Assembly (NCBI GenBank): GCA_020721585.1
Contig: DYMK01000012.1
Span: forward strand, 1-57,722
Direction: 5' to 3'
Origin: Sulfuricurvum sp.
GTDB taxonomy: Bacteria; Campylobacterota; Campylobacteria; Campylobacterales; Sulfurimonadaceae
DNA length: 57,722 nt
Numbering within the stretch: the first letter of the stretch is position 1; every line of letters begins with the position of its first letter. Below are positions 32,928 through 42,678 of the stretch, in pieces. The notes under the pieces were generated by a model, which ran no database searches, had not been told where the DNA came from, and saw only the letters and a list, made by a program, of their open reading frames with translations. Both the position numbers and the translations under genes were made by a program.

Positions 32928-33749
32928 ATGGAATACTGGAACCACATTTACGAACATTTTAACCCCATAGCGTTTAATCTCTTTGTCATCCCCGTCCATT
33001 GGTATGGCTTGATGTACGTGTTAGCGTTGCTGGTGGCATTGGTTATCGCCAAATGGATTGTCCAAAAAGACAACCTTCCCATCACCAAAGATCAATTGGA
33101 TGACTATTTTGTCTATGCCGAAATCGGGGTTATTCTGGGGGCGCGATTGGGGTATATCCTCTTTTACGATACCCATACAATGTACTACCTTACCCAACCG
33201 TGGCAGATTTTTAATCCATTTATGGATGGTCACTTTGTGGGAATTCGGGGGATGAGTTTTCATGGGGCGATTTTAGGGTTCTTGATAGGATCGTATCTCT
33301 ATCACTCTCGTCATGGGATCCCTTTTGGTCAGTTGATGGATTTGGTGGCGGTATCGGTACCTTTGGGGTATGTTTTTGGGCGTATTGGGAATTTCCTTAA
33401 CCAAGAGTTGGTGGGACGTGCCACCGATGTACCGTGGGGGATTTATGTCTATGATACCCTTCGTCACCCTTCGCAATTGTATGAAGCTTTTGTCGAGGGG
33501 ATTGTGGTTTTTGTGATTATCTATGCCTATCGCAACCACAAAGCGTTTGAGGGGGAGTTAATCCTTCTGTATGGGTTTTTGTACGGTGTGGGTCGGGGAA
33601 TGGTCGAATTTTACCGCGCCCCTGACCCCCAAATCGGGTATCTTATGGGGCAATGGATGACCCTTGGGATGGCGTTAAGCTTTCTCATGGCGGGTGTTTC
33701 AGCGGTGATTTGGATCTATTGCAAACGACGATCACTTTTCGTAAAATAA
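32928..33749 (+). CDS. lgt: Prolipoprotein diacylglyceryl transferase Lgt
   Basis: A 273-residue, seven-helix inner-membrane enzyme that moves diacylglycerol from phosphatidylglycerol to the lipobox cysteine of prolipoproteins, the first step of lipoprotein maturation. The Lgt signature GRIGNFLNQELVGR is present, as is the essential-histidine segment MSFHGAILG and the late GVGRGMVEFYR. An AAAAGGA ribosome site precedes ATG 32928, and a TACAAT at 32883-32888 is a likely -10 element. Confidence 0.96.
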   Translation: MEYWNHIYEHFNPIAFNLFVIPVHWYGLMYVLALLVALVIAKWIVQKDNLPITKDQLDDYFVYAEIGVILGARLGYILFYDTHTMYYLTQPWQIFNPFMDGHFVGIRGMSFHGAILGFLIGSYLYHSRHGIPFGQLMDLVAVSVPLGYVFGRIGNFLNQELVGRATDVPWGIYVYDTLRHPSQLYEAFVEGIVVFVIIYAYRNHKAFEGELILLYGFLYGVGRGMVEFYRAPDPQIGYLMGQWMTLGMALSFLMAGVSAVIWIYCKRRSLFVK

Positions 33750-33774
33750 ACTTTTAGCTGTTTTACTTAGAAAA

Positions 33775-33795
33775 CTTGACAATAAGTGACTCAAA
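33775..33795. promoter_or_regulatory. HspR-type (HAIR-like) operator of clpB
   Basis: CTTGACA, seven bases, then ACTCAAA. This matches the HAIR consensus (CTTGAGT-N7-ACTCAAG) at 11 of 14 positions and with exact spacing. It covers the -35 box of the clpB promoter, where a bound repressor would block transcription. HspR is the known repressor of clpB and other chaperone genes in Helicobacter and Campylobacter. Confidence 0.7.
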
Positions 33796-33805
33796 GTATT
33801 ATAAT
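33776..33805 (+). promoter_or_regulatory. Promoter of clpB
   Basis: TTGACA (33776-33781) and TATAAT (33800-33805) separated by 18 bp form a near-consensus vegetative promoter, the best in the window. The clpB ATG follows 27 bp later, after a TAGGAGAA ribosome site. Confidence 0.8.
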
Positions 33806-33832
33806 TCTTCCAACTCACTGTAGGAGAATTTT

Positions 33833-36412
33833 ATGTCAAACACTATTTTTGAAAAACTGACCCACCAAATGACCGAGATGATCGACGCGTCGATCTCATT
33901 AGCCTTACACACGAAAAACAGCGAAGTAGATCCCCTCCATTTTTTATGGGCATTGCTTGCCCATTCCAACTCACCGTTGAACCAAATGCTTACCAAAATG
34001 GGGGTGGATAAAACCGCCATTGAGTTGGAGGTTAAAAGTGCCACGACCAAACTCCCCACCGCGTCGAATGTGACCAAAGAGAGTATCCGCCTTTCGCGCA
34101 CGTTTGCCCATTCGCTTGAAGTGAGTGCGGGTGAAATGGCAAAAAATGGCGATAGTTTTTTAGCCATTGATACCTATATCACCGCAAATCTCCCAAACGA
34201 TCCATTTAGATCAATTTTGGGGAAATACGTCGATGTGCGTGAGCTTGCCAAAACCTTTGAAGCCTCTCGTGCGGGGCAAAAGATCGAATCACAAACGGCG
34301 GATGAGACGCTGGAATCCTTGAGTAAATACGGTATTGATCTCACGAAAATGGCGGTCGAGGGGAAACTCTCTCCCGTGATTGGGCGCGATGAAGAGATTG
34401 GTCGAATGATGCAAATTTTGATCCGTAAAACGAAAAATAATCCAATTTTATTGGGGGAACCGGGGGTAGGAAAAACCGCTCTCGTGGAGGGGTTGGCGCA
34501 ACGGATCATCGCCAAAGAGGTACCCTTGAGTCTCCAAAACAAAAAAGTCATTGCACTGGATATGAGTGCGCTCATCGCGGGGGCAAAATACCGAGGAGAG
34601 TTTGAAGATCGGCTCAAAGCAGTGATTAATGAAGTGAAACAATCCGCCAACATCATCCTTTTTATCGACGAGATTCACACCATCGTGGGCGCGGGGGCAT
34701 CGGAGGGATCCATGGATGCTGCCAATATCCTCAAACCCGCATTGGCACGGGGAGAGTTGCACACCATTGGGGCAACAACGCTCAAAGAGTACCGCAAATA
34801 TTTTGAAAAAGATGCGGCATTGCAACGCCGTTTTCAACCCGTTCATGTGAACGAACCCAGTGTGAACCAAACGTTGCAAATCTTGCGGGGACTTAAAGAG
34901 CGTTTGGAATCGCACCACAGTATTACTATCGCCGATTCGGCGCTTATTGCGGCGGCAAAACTCTCCGATCGCTACATTAGTGACCGTTTTTTACCCGATA
35001 AAGCGATTGATCTTATCGACGAAGCAGCAGCAGAGTTACGGATGCAAATCGAATCGGAACCCAATGCGTTGGCACGTGTGAAGCGTACGTTAACCAATTT
35101 GCACGTGGAAAAAGAGGCGTTGAAGATGGAAACCTCCTTGGCAAACACCAAACGCCTTGAAGAGATTGAGCATGAATTAGCCGATGCGACTGAGGCACGT
35201 CGAGGATTAGAGGGGCAATTTGCCCACGAAAAAGAGGTCTTTAATCGCATTGCGAAGATTAAAAATGAGATTGAGTCCAAACGTCGTGAGGGAGAAACTG
35301 CCAAGCAAAACATCGATTACAAACGTGCAGGTGAGATTGAGTACGGTGAAATTCCCAAACTGTTTGAGGAAGAACGCTTGCTTCACGAACAATGGAAAGC
35401 GATGGTTGAGGTGGGGACATTGCTCAAAAACAGTGTCGATGAAGCTTCCATTGCGGGGATCGTGAGTCGTTGGACAAAAATCCCCGTGAACAAAATGCTC
35501 CAAGGGGAGAAAGAGAAGATCCTCCATATTGAGGATGAACTAAACCGCGATGTGGTGGGGCAAGAAAAAGCGATTCACGCCGTATCCCGTGCGATCAAAC
35601 GGAACAAAGCGGGACTTTCGGACAAAAGCCGTCCCATTGGCTCATTCCTTTTTTTAGGCCCTACGGGGGTGGGGAAAACCCAAACGGCGAAAACCTTGGC
35701 GCAGTTTTTGTTTGACAGTGCTGAGTCGATGATTCGTATTGATATGTCGGAATACATGGAAAAACACGCAGTCTCCCGTCTGGTTGGTGCGCCTCCAGGG
35801 TATGTGGGGTTTGATGAGGGGGGGCAACTCACCGAAGCGGTACGTCGTAAGCCCTACAGTGTGATTTTATTCGATGAGGTGGAAAAAGCGCACCCTGATG
35901 TGTTTAATATCTTGCTTCAAGTCCTTGATGATGGACGACTGACCGATAACAAAGGGGTGGTGGTCGATTTTACCAATACGATCATCATCTTGACCTCCAA
36001 CATCGCCAGCGATAAGATTATGGCGCATCAGGGGGAGCATGGATTAGAAGCGATGGTACTTGGGGAACTCAAACAACACTTTAAGCCCGAATTTTTGAAC
36101 CGTTTGGATGATGTGGTGGTCTTTAATCCTTTGGGTGAAGCGCAAATTCTCAGTATCGTGGATCTTTTCTTTCGAGACATTGCTGCCAAAGTTCAAGAGC
36201 GTGACATCACATTGACGCTCACCGACAGTGCCAAACGCACTATCGCCCAAGCAGGGTTTGATCCCGTTTATGGGGCGCGACCCCTTAAACGGGCATTGTA
36301 TGAGATTGTGGAAGACACTTTGGCTGATTTGATTTTAAGTGGTGAAGCGGTTGAGGGGTCATCGGTTGCGTTTGACAGTGTTGATAACGAAATAACCGTG
36401 ACTGTGGCATAA
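33833..36412 (+). CDS. clpB: ATP-dependent disaggregase ClpB
   Basis: An 859-residue cytoplasmic Hsp100 protein that pulls polypeptides out of aggregates together with DnaK. An N-terminal Clp_N domain (about 1-145) is followed by the first AAA module with [11 protein letters not shown] and [10 protein letters not shown], a long coiled-coil middle domain (about 400-530) and the second AAA module with [11 protein letters not shown] and [10 protein letters not shown]. The middle domain separates ClpB from ClpA and ClpX. Length is normal. Control by an HspR-like repressor is suggested by the operator overlapping its promoter. Confidence 0.97.
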   Translation: MSNTIFEKLTHQMTEMIDASISLALHTKNSEVDPLHFLWALLAHSNSPLNQMLTKMGVDKTAIELEVKSATTKLPTASNVTKESIRLSRTFAHSLEVSAGEMAKNGDSFLAIDTYITANLPNDPFRSILGKYVDVRELAKTFEASRAGQKIESQTADETLESLSKYGIDLTKMAVEGKLSPVIGRDEEIGRMMQILIRKTKNNPILLGEPGVGKTALVEGLAQRIIAKEVPLSLQNKKVIALDMSALIAGAKYRGEFEDRLKAVINEVKQSANIILFIDEIHTIVGAGASEGSMDAANILKPALARGELHTIGATTLKEYRKYFEKDAALQRRFQPVHVNEPSVNQTLQILRGLKERLESHHSITIADSALIAAAKLSDRYISDRFLPDKAIDLIDEAAAELRMQIESEPNALARVKRTLTNLHVEKEALKMETSLANTKRLEEIEHELADATEARRGLEGQFAHEKEVFNRIAKIKNEIESKRREGETAKQNIDYKRAGEIEYGEIPKLFEEERLLHEQWKAMVEVGTLLKNSVDEASIAGIVSRWTKIPVNKMLQGEKEKILHIEDELNRDVVGQEKAIHAVSRAIKRNKAGLSDKSRPIGSFLFLGPTGVGKTQTAKTLAQFLFDSAESMIRIDMSEYMEKHAVSRLVGAPPGYVGFDEGGQLTEAVRRKPYSVILFDEVEKAHPDVFNILLQVLDDGRLTDNKGVVVDFTNTIIILTSNIASDKIMAHQGEHGLEAMVLGELKQHFKPEFLNRLDDVVVFNPLGEAQILSIVDLFFRDIAAKVQERDITLTLTDSAKRTIAQAGFDPVYGARPLKRALYEIVEDTLADLILSGEAVEGSSVAFDSVDNEITVTVA

Positions 36413-36419
36413 TGGCGCC

Positions 36420-36779
36420 ATGAAAAAAATAGTCTTATTTGCAATACTTTTTGTGGCTACGTGGGCGTTGGGATGTACGGGGGATTGCATGACGTGCCAT
36501 CCTGCGTTGCTTAAAAATATTCAGCATGACCAACGGCACAAACCGATGTTGACGTGCATTAAATGTCACAGCGCGGATCCTGCCAAAATGGGGGACTGTG
36601 GGAGTGATTGTTTCGCGTGTCATCCCATCGCCAAAATTGAGGGGGCGAGGGTTAAAGAACACAGTGTGATCCGAGGGTGTCGCGATTGTCATATCAAGCT
36701 TAAAGCCTCACTGTCGATGGATACGTTACCAAAAGGGGAATCGGTGCAGCCTACCCTAAGGGATTTGCTAAAACCGTAA
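36420..36779 (+). CDS. Small exported tetraheme c-type cytochrome
   Basis: A 119-residue exported protein with four CxxCH heme-attachment motifs: CMTCH (23-27), CIKCH (46-50), CFACH (64-68) and CRDCH (87-91). A signal sequence covers about residues 1-18; the cysteine right after it gives only a poor lipobox. Several extra histidines (H35, H40, H81) could be distal heme ligands. It should be a periplasmic electron carrier in an anaerobic or sulfur-dependent chain, but no partner enzyme is adjacent. It starts 7 bp after clpB. Confidence 0.88.
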   Translation: MKKIVLFAILFVATWALGCTGDCMTCHPALLKNIQHDQRHKPMLTCIKCHSADPAKMGDCGSDCFACHPIAKIEGARVKEHSVIRGCRDCHIKLKASLSMDTLPKGESVQPTLRDLLKP

Positions 36780-36797
36780 TCTTTGTGAGGCTATTCT

Positions 36798-36806
36798 TGC
36801 TATAAT
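36798..36806 (+). promoter_or_regulatory. Extended -10 element for the response-regulator cyclase
   Basis: TGCTATAAT, a perfect extended -10, with transcription expected near 36813, shortly before the alternative start codons GTG 36817, TTG 36835 and ATG 36850 of the next gene. Confidence 0.6.
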
Positions 36807-36834
36807 CCAAAAATGTGTGCAAAAAGGTGGTCGT

Positions 36835-37752
36835 TTGAAGTTGCAACCAATGGATGAGAAGGCAGTAGTTCTTATTGTGGATGATGCGAACATTAATGTT
36901 CGAGCGTTGGAACATATTCTGAAAGGGGATTATCAGGTTAAAATGGCAACAGGCGGGATGGAAGCTTTAGCATGTATTGCCAAAGATCCCAAATTAGACT
37001 TGATTTTATTGGATGTGAGTATGCCCGATATTGGGGGATATGATCTGTGCAGAAGACTCAAAAGTGACCCTAAAACCGCCGATATTCCGATTATTTTTTT
37101 AACAGGTAAAGACTCCAGTGCCGATGAAGAGCATGGTCTTTCGTTGGGGGCGGTCGATTACATTACCAAGCCCATTCGCCCTTTGATCGTGAAAGCACGG
37201 ATCAAAACCCATGTGACCCTCAAACGGCAATACGATCTTTTACGGGCGATGGCAACGCGCGATGCGTTAACGGGATTGCACAATCGCCACTATCTTTCGG
37301 ACGCACTGAAAGAAAAAATTAGCTACGCGATGCATCATCGTCTCCCTTTGTCTTTGATGATTATTGATATTGACCATTTTAAGCGAATTAATGACACCTA
37401 TGGGCATTTAGTAGGCGATCATGTGTTAACGGCCGTGGCACAAATATTGCTAGAGCACGTTCGCCAAGAGGATATTGCTGCCCGTTTTGGGGGGGAAGAA
37501 TTTGTTATCGTATTGGATAATTGCAGTGTGCATGATGCGTGTGTCAAGGCAGAAATAATCCGACAAATGATCGAAAATCTCTATCCTGAGGGGATCAGGG
37601 TAAGTGCCAGTTTTGGGGTAGTGCAATTAAGTGATCATTTGGATAAACCGGCTAAATTACTCAAACACGCTGATACGGCACTGTATAAGGCAAAAGAGAG
37701 TGGGCGTAATAAAGTCGTTGTTTGCCGAGAGAAATTAAAAAATACATTGTAG
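36835..37752 (+). CDS. Response regulator diguanylate cyclase (REC-GGDEF)
   Basis: A protein of about 305 residues with an N-terminal receiver and a C-terminal GGDEF domain. The receiver has the acidic pair in LIVDDAN, the phosphorylated aspartate in LILLDVSMPD, threonine in FLTGKD and lysine in YITKPI. The cyclase has FKRINDTYGHLVGDHVL and an active GGEEF, with inhibitory RQED five residues earlier. It should make cyclic di-GMP when phosphorylated, like PleD or WspR. No histidine kinase is nearby. The start is uncertain: TTG 36835 follows AAGGTGG by four bases, while ATG 36850 is the first ATG. Confidence 0.88.
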   Translation: MKLQPMDEKAVVLIVDDANINVRALEHILKGDYQVKMATGGMEALACIAKDPKLDLILLDVSMPDIGGYDLCRRLKSDPKTADIPIIFLTGKDSSADEEHGLSLGAVDYITKPIRPLIVKARIKTHVTLKRQYDLLRAMATRDALTGLHNRHYLSDALKEKISYAMHHRLPLSLMIIDIDHFKRINDTYGHLVGDHVLTAVAQILLEHVRQEDIAARFGGEEFVIVLDNCSVHDACVKAEIIRQMIENLYPEGIRVSASFGVVQLSDHLDKPAKLLKHADTALYKAKESGRNKVVVCREKLKNTL

Positions 37753-37761
37753 AGAGCGAAT

Positions 37762-39309
37762 ATGGTGCCAATAACAAAAGATGATCTTTCACAAGCTTTG
37801 GCTTATCATCAAAAAGGTGATCGAGAAAATGCCAAAAAGTATTATGATAAAGCATTAATAGCGTTTCCTAATGAGAGTGATCTTTACAACGGATTAGGGG
37901 TTTTTTACAGTGAAATGGGTAATGCAACCGAAGCCATAGGTTACTATGAAAAAGCAATTTCCCTTAATCCCAAACACAAAGCAGCGTATAATAATCTTGG
38001 TAATGTGTACCAAATGATTAATAATTTGAATGACGCTAATGTGTGTTACAAAAAAGCGATTGCCTGTGATTCCATGTATTGTGAAGCGTACTATAATCTT
38101 GGGGGTTTGTATAAACTCTTTAAGGAGATAGAAAAATCAAAAGATTATTATCAAAAAGCGATTCAATGCAATCCTCAATCAGCTAAAAGTTATAACAATC
38201 TTGGGATGCTTTATCAAGAAGAGGGTAATCTAGTTGATGCTAAGTTTTGTTATGAAAAGGCGATTGAGCTAGATGAGACGAACAGTGAGACGTATAATAA
38301 TCTTGGGACGCTGTTCCAAAAAAACAACGATCTGGGGAAAGCTAAATACTATTATGAAAAATCCATAGAAGTGAATGCTGGGCGAATATCCGCTTATTTT
38401 AACATTGCTTTGGTAGAACTTTTGAATCGATCGTATCAAAAAGGGTTTGAATGGTATCGTTACCGATATGATCCCAAACTTGCATTCGCAAAAATTGTTC
38501 ACGAGAAAACATTGTTGACCCCTCATAAACCAGTAGAGGGGAAAACGCTTCTGGTCACAAAAGAACAAGGGTTTGGAGACATCATTCAATATATACGCTT
38601 TTTGCCTTTTTTTCTTAGTCAAGGAGCAACTGTAATTTGCGATGTACCACCCGCCTTAAATACGCTTTTAGCCTATAATTATCCCACCATCTGTTTCATC
38701 AATACGATGAGCAATATAGCGTTTAATTTTAATTTTCCCCTCTTGGACGCAACCTATCTTTTGGGTACGGCGTATGATACCATCCCCTATCGAGGGGGGT
38801 ATTTGAGTGTTAAAGAAGAGGATGTTTTGGCGTGTCGTCAACACTATCACTTGACTACAAGCAAAAAAAAAGTAGCGATTAACTATCAAGGGTCTAAGGG
38901 GCATACTAACGACCGTAACCGTTCTTTGCCTTTAGATATTTTGCTTGAAGCACTAGAACCTTTGCGAGATAGGATAGAACTCTATTCTTTGCAGTATGAA
39001 AGGAATTCAGAGGAGGATATAACCCTAGAAAAGTATCGTGTCATGAATTTGGGTCAAGAAATCAATGATTTTTATGATACGGCAGTGTTTGTGAAAAATA
39101 TGGATGTCATCATTAGTATTGATACCTCTTTAGTCCATCTTTCCGGTGCTATGGGGAAAAAGACCTTAGTACTGCTGCCTTTTGCCCCCGATTGGCGATG
39201 GGGATTACATGATGATAAAACCCATTGGTATACAAGTGTTACGCTCCTTCGTCAAGATGTTATTGGTGATTGGGCAACGCCACTTTCTTTGCTTGGGAAG
39301 TATCTCTAA
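37762..39309 (+). CDS. TPR protein with GT9-like glycosyltransferase domain
   Basis: A 515-residue protein with about six tetratricopeptide repeats in residues 8-210 (for example AYYNLGGLYKLF and SYNNLGMLYQEEGN), followed by a glycosyltransferase-like domain with VTKEQGFGDIIQYIRFLPF and a late VIISIDTSLVHLSGAMG, the donor-site pattern of heptosyltransferase-type (GT9) enzymes. Such TPR-transferase fusions are found in surface glycan and glycoprotein synthesis. It begins 9 bp after the cyclase gene and may be co-transcribed with it. Confidence 0.8.
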   Translation: MVPITKDDLSQALAYHQKGDRENAKKYYDKALIAFPNESDLYNGLGVFYSEMGNATEAIGYYEKAISLNPKHKAAYNNLGNVYQMINNLNDANVCYKKAIACDSMYCEAYYNLGGLYKLFKEIEKSKDYYQKAIQCNPQSAKSYNNLGMLYQEEGNLVDAKFCYEKAIELDETNSETYNNLGTLFQKNNDLGKAKYYYEKSIEVNAGRISAYFNIALVELLNRSYQKGFEWYRYRYDPKLAFAKIVHEKTLLTPHKPVEGKTLLVTKEQGFGDIIQYIRFLPFFLSQGATVICDVPPALNTLLAYNYPTICFINTMSNIAFNFNFPLLDATYLLGTAYDTIPYRGGYLSVKEEDVLACRQHYHLTTSKKKVAINYQGSKGHTNDRNRSLPLDILLEALEPLRDRIELYSLQYERNSEEDITLEKYRVMNLGQEINDFYDTAVFVKNMDVIISIDTSLVHLSGAMGKKTLVLLPFAPDWRWGLHDDKTHWYTSVTLLRQDVIGDWATPLSLLGKYL

Positions 39310-39392
39310 GGGGAAAAAACTGCTGCTACTAATAGCGGTTTAAGTAAAATTTGGCTACGATTCCGAGCTAAAAACACACAAAGGGAATGTCT

Positions 39393-39527
39393 ATGAAAAG
39401 AACATACCAACCGCACAATACGCCACGTAAACGTACGCATGGTTTTCGTGCACGTATGGCAACGAAAAATGGTCGTCGCGTTTTGAATGCGCGTCGTGCC
39501 AAAGGTAGAAAACGATTGGCTGTCTAA
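39393..39527 (+). CDS. rpmH: 50S ribosomal protein L34
   Basis: A 44-residue, strongly basic protein starting [18 protein letters not shown] and ending in AKGRKRLAV, the invariant L34 pattern. ATG 39393 follows AAGGGAA by seven bases. It opens the conserved rpmH-rnpA-yidD-yidC-jag-mnmE block. No dnaA lies upstream, so this is not the classic oriC context. Confidence 0.97.
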   Translation: MKRTYQPHNTPRKRTHGFRARMATKNGRRVLNARRAKGRKRLAV

Positions 39528-39538
39528 ACAGTTATTCA

Positions 39539-39865
39539 ATGTTGAAGCTCAATTCAGAGTTTCAACGAGTTTATAAGCGCGGAAAAAGTGCTCATAGTAC
39601 TTCCATCGCGTTATTTTACCTCCCCACTGAGGGAGAAAAAAAAGTCGGGTATACCGCCAGTAAAAAAGTAGGTAATGCCGTGATCCGAAACCATTGCAAG
39701 CGACGGCTTCGAGCTTTAATGCAAGAGTTTTCCGATCAACTTTGTGAGGGGTGTTATGTGTGGGTGGCTAAAGCTCCCTTGCATACACACGATTTTGCGG
39801 ATGTTCGACGAGATTTTAGATACGTTTTAAAGCGAGTAAATGCCATTGTGATGAGTGATTTATGA
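39539..39865 (+). CDS. rnpA: Ribonuclease P protein component
   Basis: A 108-residue basic protein that assists the RNase P RNA in trimming tRNA 5' ends. The start LNSEFQRVYKRGKSAHS and the RNR-type motif VIRNHCKRRLRAL are diagnostic. It begins 11 bp after rpmH and overlaps yidD by four bases. Confidence 0.96.
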   Translation: MLKLNSEFQRVYKRGKSAHSTSIALFYLPTEGEKKVGYTASKKVGNAVIRNHCKRRLRALMQEFSDQLCEGCYVWVAKAPLHTHDFADVRRDFRYVLKRVNAIVMSDL

Positions 39866-40194
39866 TAAGAAAATTTTTTCTTAATCTTCTTTGGCTTTAT
39901 CGACACTCTTTTTCTTTGGTGACGCGCGGTTCGTGCCGTCACTATCCTTCTTGTTCTGAATATGCCCTTTGGCAATTTGAAAAAAATTCTCTCTCAAAAG
40001 CATTTTTATCTACTTTTTTACGTATCCTTCGGTGTAACCAACTGTTCCGTGGTGGAATTGATTATCCTATTATTGAAAAACCAATCATCAAACCCTCTAA
40101 TCTGTCACTAATTACGGTAAAATATTGGTATGTTCCTTATAAACAGAAGTATTTTCTGATTAAAAATTTTAACTATAAAGGGTTCAAGTGTTAG
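39862..40194 (+). CDS. yidD: Membrane protein insertion factor YidD
   Basis: A 110-residue protein with the YidD core GSCRHYPSCSEYALWQFEK (cysteine pair and Tyr) and IDYPI near the middle of the C-terminal half. YidD is a small inner-face membrane-associated helper of YidC. It is slightly longer than the typical 70-85 residues because of a C-terminal extension of about 25 residues. It overlaps both rnpA (4 nt) and yidC (7 nt). Confidence 0.93.
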   Translation: MIRKFFLNLLWLYRHSFSLVTRGSCRHYPSCSEYALWQFEKNSLSKAFLSTFLRILRCNQLFRGGIDYPIIEKPIIKPSNLSLITVKYWYVPYKQKYFLIKNFNYKGFKC

Positions 40195-41786
40195 AAAAAT
40201 TATCCCCCAATCAACGTTTGTTGTTTGCCGTCGCACTTTCGTTTGCGTTTTTTATCGGTTATACAACACTATTTCCCCCCCAAGTACCTGCTGATATTAA
40301 TGCTTCAGCTCATCATGAAGCCACCGCTTCTCCTGTGCTTAATCAAAACAGTGTCGATACCAATGCATCCGTAGTCTCTTCTCTTAAAACAACGCACAGT
40401 GATAGTCTAGTCACGATTCAGACCAAAGAGTTTTCTCTCAAAGTGGATACCTTAGGGCGTATTGGATCGGTGGTTTTAAACAACGCTAAACACGACAATA
40501 AAGATGGTAAATTAGCCGAATTAATCCCTACCGAAGGGGCTAAACCTTTACAGATGCGTTTTGCCGATGCGTCATTGGATGCTGTGGCACAAAAAACCCC
40601 TTTTGTGAGTAATGTGAGTGCCATTGCGTTGGGTGAAAAAGGGAAAGCCGAAGTGGTCTTAACCCAAGTTCTTCCTACGTGTACGGTTACGAAAAATATC
40701 CTCTTTTTTGCCGATGGTCACTACGAAGCGACGGTGCATCTTTCGAATGACCAAAAATATTTCCTCTATCTTGGGCAACACCCTAAAATTAATGATCAAA
40801 TGATGACCGTTATTGGGGACATGGTCTATGCAGGGGATAACTTAACGACCATTTTTGAAGATGGGGATGTTGAGGGGCGTGAACTTTTTACCGATGTCCA
40901 TTTGGTATCGGCATTTGATCAATACTATGCAACCATTTTTTATGGATTCGATAAATCAACGCAAGTTGCCGTTGAGAGGGATATTCACGACAACCCTGTG
41001 AGTTATTTGGAAGGGACAAAGAATTTTGCCTTTAAAGGATATATTGGACCCAAAGAGTACAAAACGCTTCACTCCATTGATCCGGTATTAACCAATGCGA
41101 TTGAATTTGGCTTTTTCACCTTTGTGGCAACGCCGATTTTTAAAGCATTGATGTGGTTACATGGCATTTTTGGTAACTGGGGATGGGCAATTATCGCCCT
41201 TACCGCCCTTATCCGTGTTTTCTTGTATCCTTTGACCCAAAAGGGTATGGTCTCTATGCAAAAAATAAAAGAGATTGCTCCCCGTATTAAAGAGGTGCAA
41301 GAGAAGTACAAAGGGGATCCTCAGCGCATGAACGCGGCAGTGATGGAGATGTATAAAAAACATGGTGCTAACCCGTTGGGGGGATGTTTGCCGTTATTGC
41401 TGCAAATCCCTATCTTTTTTGCCATCTATCGGGTATTGCTCAATGCCGTAGAGCTTCAAGGGGCGGAGTGGATCCTTTGGGTGCATGACCTTTCCCGCAT
41501 GGATCCGTATTATATTCTCCCCCTTTTGATGGGTGCGACGATGTTTTATCAACAAAAAATTACCCCCAGTAATTTTACCGATCCCTTACAAGAGAAGGTC
41601 TTTAAGTTCTTACCGTTGATTTTTACGTTCTTTTTTATTACGTTCCCGGCCGGATTGGTGTTGTATTGGTTTATTAACAATATTTTCTCCATCGCACAAC
41701 AGTATTTAGTCAATAAACAATTTGCTGCAGCCAAAGCACTGCGACACGAAGCGCATCTTGCGGAGAAACACCATGAAAAAAATTGA
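40188..41786 (+). CDS. yidC: Membrane protein insertase YidC
   Basis: A 532-residue inner-membrane insertase of the Gram-negative type: an N-terminal helix (about 10-27), a large periplasmic domain (to about 300), then the core helices with ALTALIRVFLYPLTQKGM, the cytoplasmic loop IKEVQEKYKGDPQRM, and GGCLPLLLQIPIFFAIYRV. The GTG start at 40188 lies within the end of yidD. It inserts membrane proteins alone or with SecYEG. Confidence 0.97.
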   Translation: MLEKLSPNQRLLFAVALSFAFFIGYTTLFPPQVPADINASAHHEATASPVLNQNSVDTNASVVSSLKTTHSDSLVTIQTKEFSLKVDTLGRIGSVVLNNAKHDNKDGKLAELIPTEGAKPLQMRFADASLDAVAQKTPFVSNVSAIALGEKGKAEVVLTQVLPTCTVTKNILFFADGHYEATVHLSNDQKYFLYLGQHPKINDQMMTVIGDMVYAGDNLTTIFEDGDVEGRELFTDVHLVSAFDQYYATIFYGFDKSTQVAVERDIHDNPVSYLEGTKNFAFKGYIGPKEYKTLHSIDPVLTNAIEFGFFTFVATPIFKALMWLHGIFGNWGWAIIALTALIRVFLYPLTQKGMVSMQKIKEIAPRIKEVQEKYKGDPQRMNAAVMEMYKKHGANPLGGCLPLLLQIPIFFAIYRVLLNAVELQGAEWILWVHDLSRMDPYYILPLLMGATMFYQQKITPSNFTDPLQEKVFKFLPLIFTFFFITFPAGLVLYWFINNIFSIAQQYLVNKQFAAAKALRHEAHLAEKHHEKN

Positions 41787-42678
41787 AGCTGATACCCTAG
41801 AACAAGCTTATTCTCAAGCAGCAACTGAGTTTGAGTGTTCCGTAACGCAACTGCAAGTTGAAATTATCCAATTTCCCTCCAAAGGGGTTTTGGGGATGTT
41901 CAAAAAACCAGCCATTATCGTGGCGAATCCTATCGCCCCTGCCACACCGGAACCAATCATCATCAAAGAGGTGGTGATTAAAGAGATCATCGAACCCAAA
42001 GAGGTTGTAGTGCAACCCCTTCCAACGCCTATTCCGGTAGAAGAGGTAGCACCTCCTAAACCCGTTGCTTTTGTAGAACAACCCAAAGCAGAAATCCTTT
42101 TAGACGATGCGGCGTTAGACACTCGGGATGAAGCATTGTTTGGTCTCCCTGAAGAGGATGAGGAGGATGATTTTTACGACAACAATAGCATGGAATTGGC
42201 GTATGATGAGATGCCCATTGATGAGTGTGCGGTGGATGTCAAAGCCAAAATCACCCAACTTTTTGCCGATACGTGTTTTAATCTTAATGAGATTAAGGTC
42301 TCTGCGTATGATGAACATACGTTATTGGTGGAGATTAGCGGTGCCGATTCTGCCTTGATGATCGGCAAAGAGGGGTATCGCTATAAAGCGTTGTCGTATA
42401 TGCTGTTTAACTGGATTAATGCGACCTACGGATTGCAATTGCGTTTGGAGATTGCCGAATTTTTGAGAAATCAAGAAGAATCCATTGAACGGTATCTCAT
42501 TGGGGTGTGTGAGAGTGTGGATCGTGATGGTCGCGCGCAAACTAAAGTACTTGATGGTGTTTTGGTGCAAATCGCCCTTACGCAACTGCGTAACCGTTAT
42601 CCCAATCGCTATGTGGCTATTCGCTCCAACCGAGAGGGTGGCAAATTTATTATTATTAACAGCTACCACGAATATTAA
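41773..42678 (+). CDS. jag: Jag/KhpB RNA-binding protein
   Basis: A 301-residue cytoplasmic protein. The Jag-N domain (KKIEADTLEQAYSQAATEF) is followed by a Pro/Val/Glu-rich linker of about 100 residues, a KH domain (about 195-225) and an R3H-containing C-terminus (about 225-295). It is associated with YidC in many bacteria and binds RNA in Gram-positives as KhpB. ATG 41773 overlaps the end of yidC by 14 bases; longer frames are not needed. Confidence 0.9.
   Translation: MKKIEADTLEQAYSQAATEFECSVTQLQVEIIQFPSKGVLGMFKKPAIIVANPIAPATPEPIIIKEVVIKEIIEPKEVVVQPLPTPIPVEEVAPPKPVAFVEQPKAEILLDDAALDTRDEALFGLPEEDEEDDFYDNNSMELAYDEMPIDECAVDVKAKITQLFADTCFNLNEIKVSAYDEHTLLVEISGADSALMIGKEGYRYKALSYMLFNWINATYGLQLRLEIAEFLRNQEESIERYLIGVCESVDRDGRAQTKVLDGVLVQIALTQLRNRYPNRYVAIRSNREGGKFIIINSYHEY

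Noticed and set aside
28178-37752. The two diguanylate cyclases as one signalling unit
   Set aside because: They lie 7 kb apart on opposite strands with unrelated genes between, so no link is supported.
39310-39392. Possible chromosomal origin next to rpmH
   Set aside because: No dnaA, dnaN or cluster of DnaA boxes is seen; in Campylobacterota the rpmH block is often apart from oriC.
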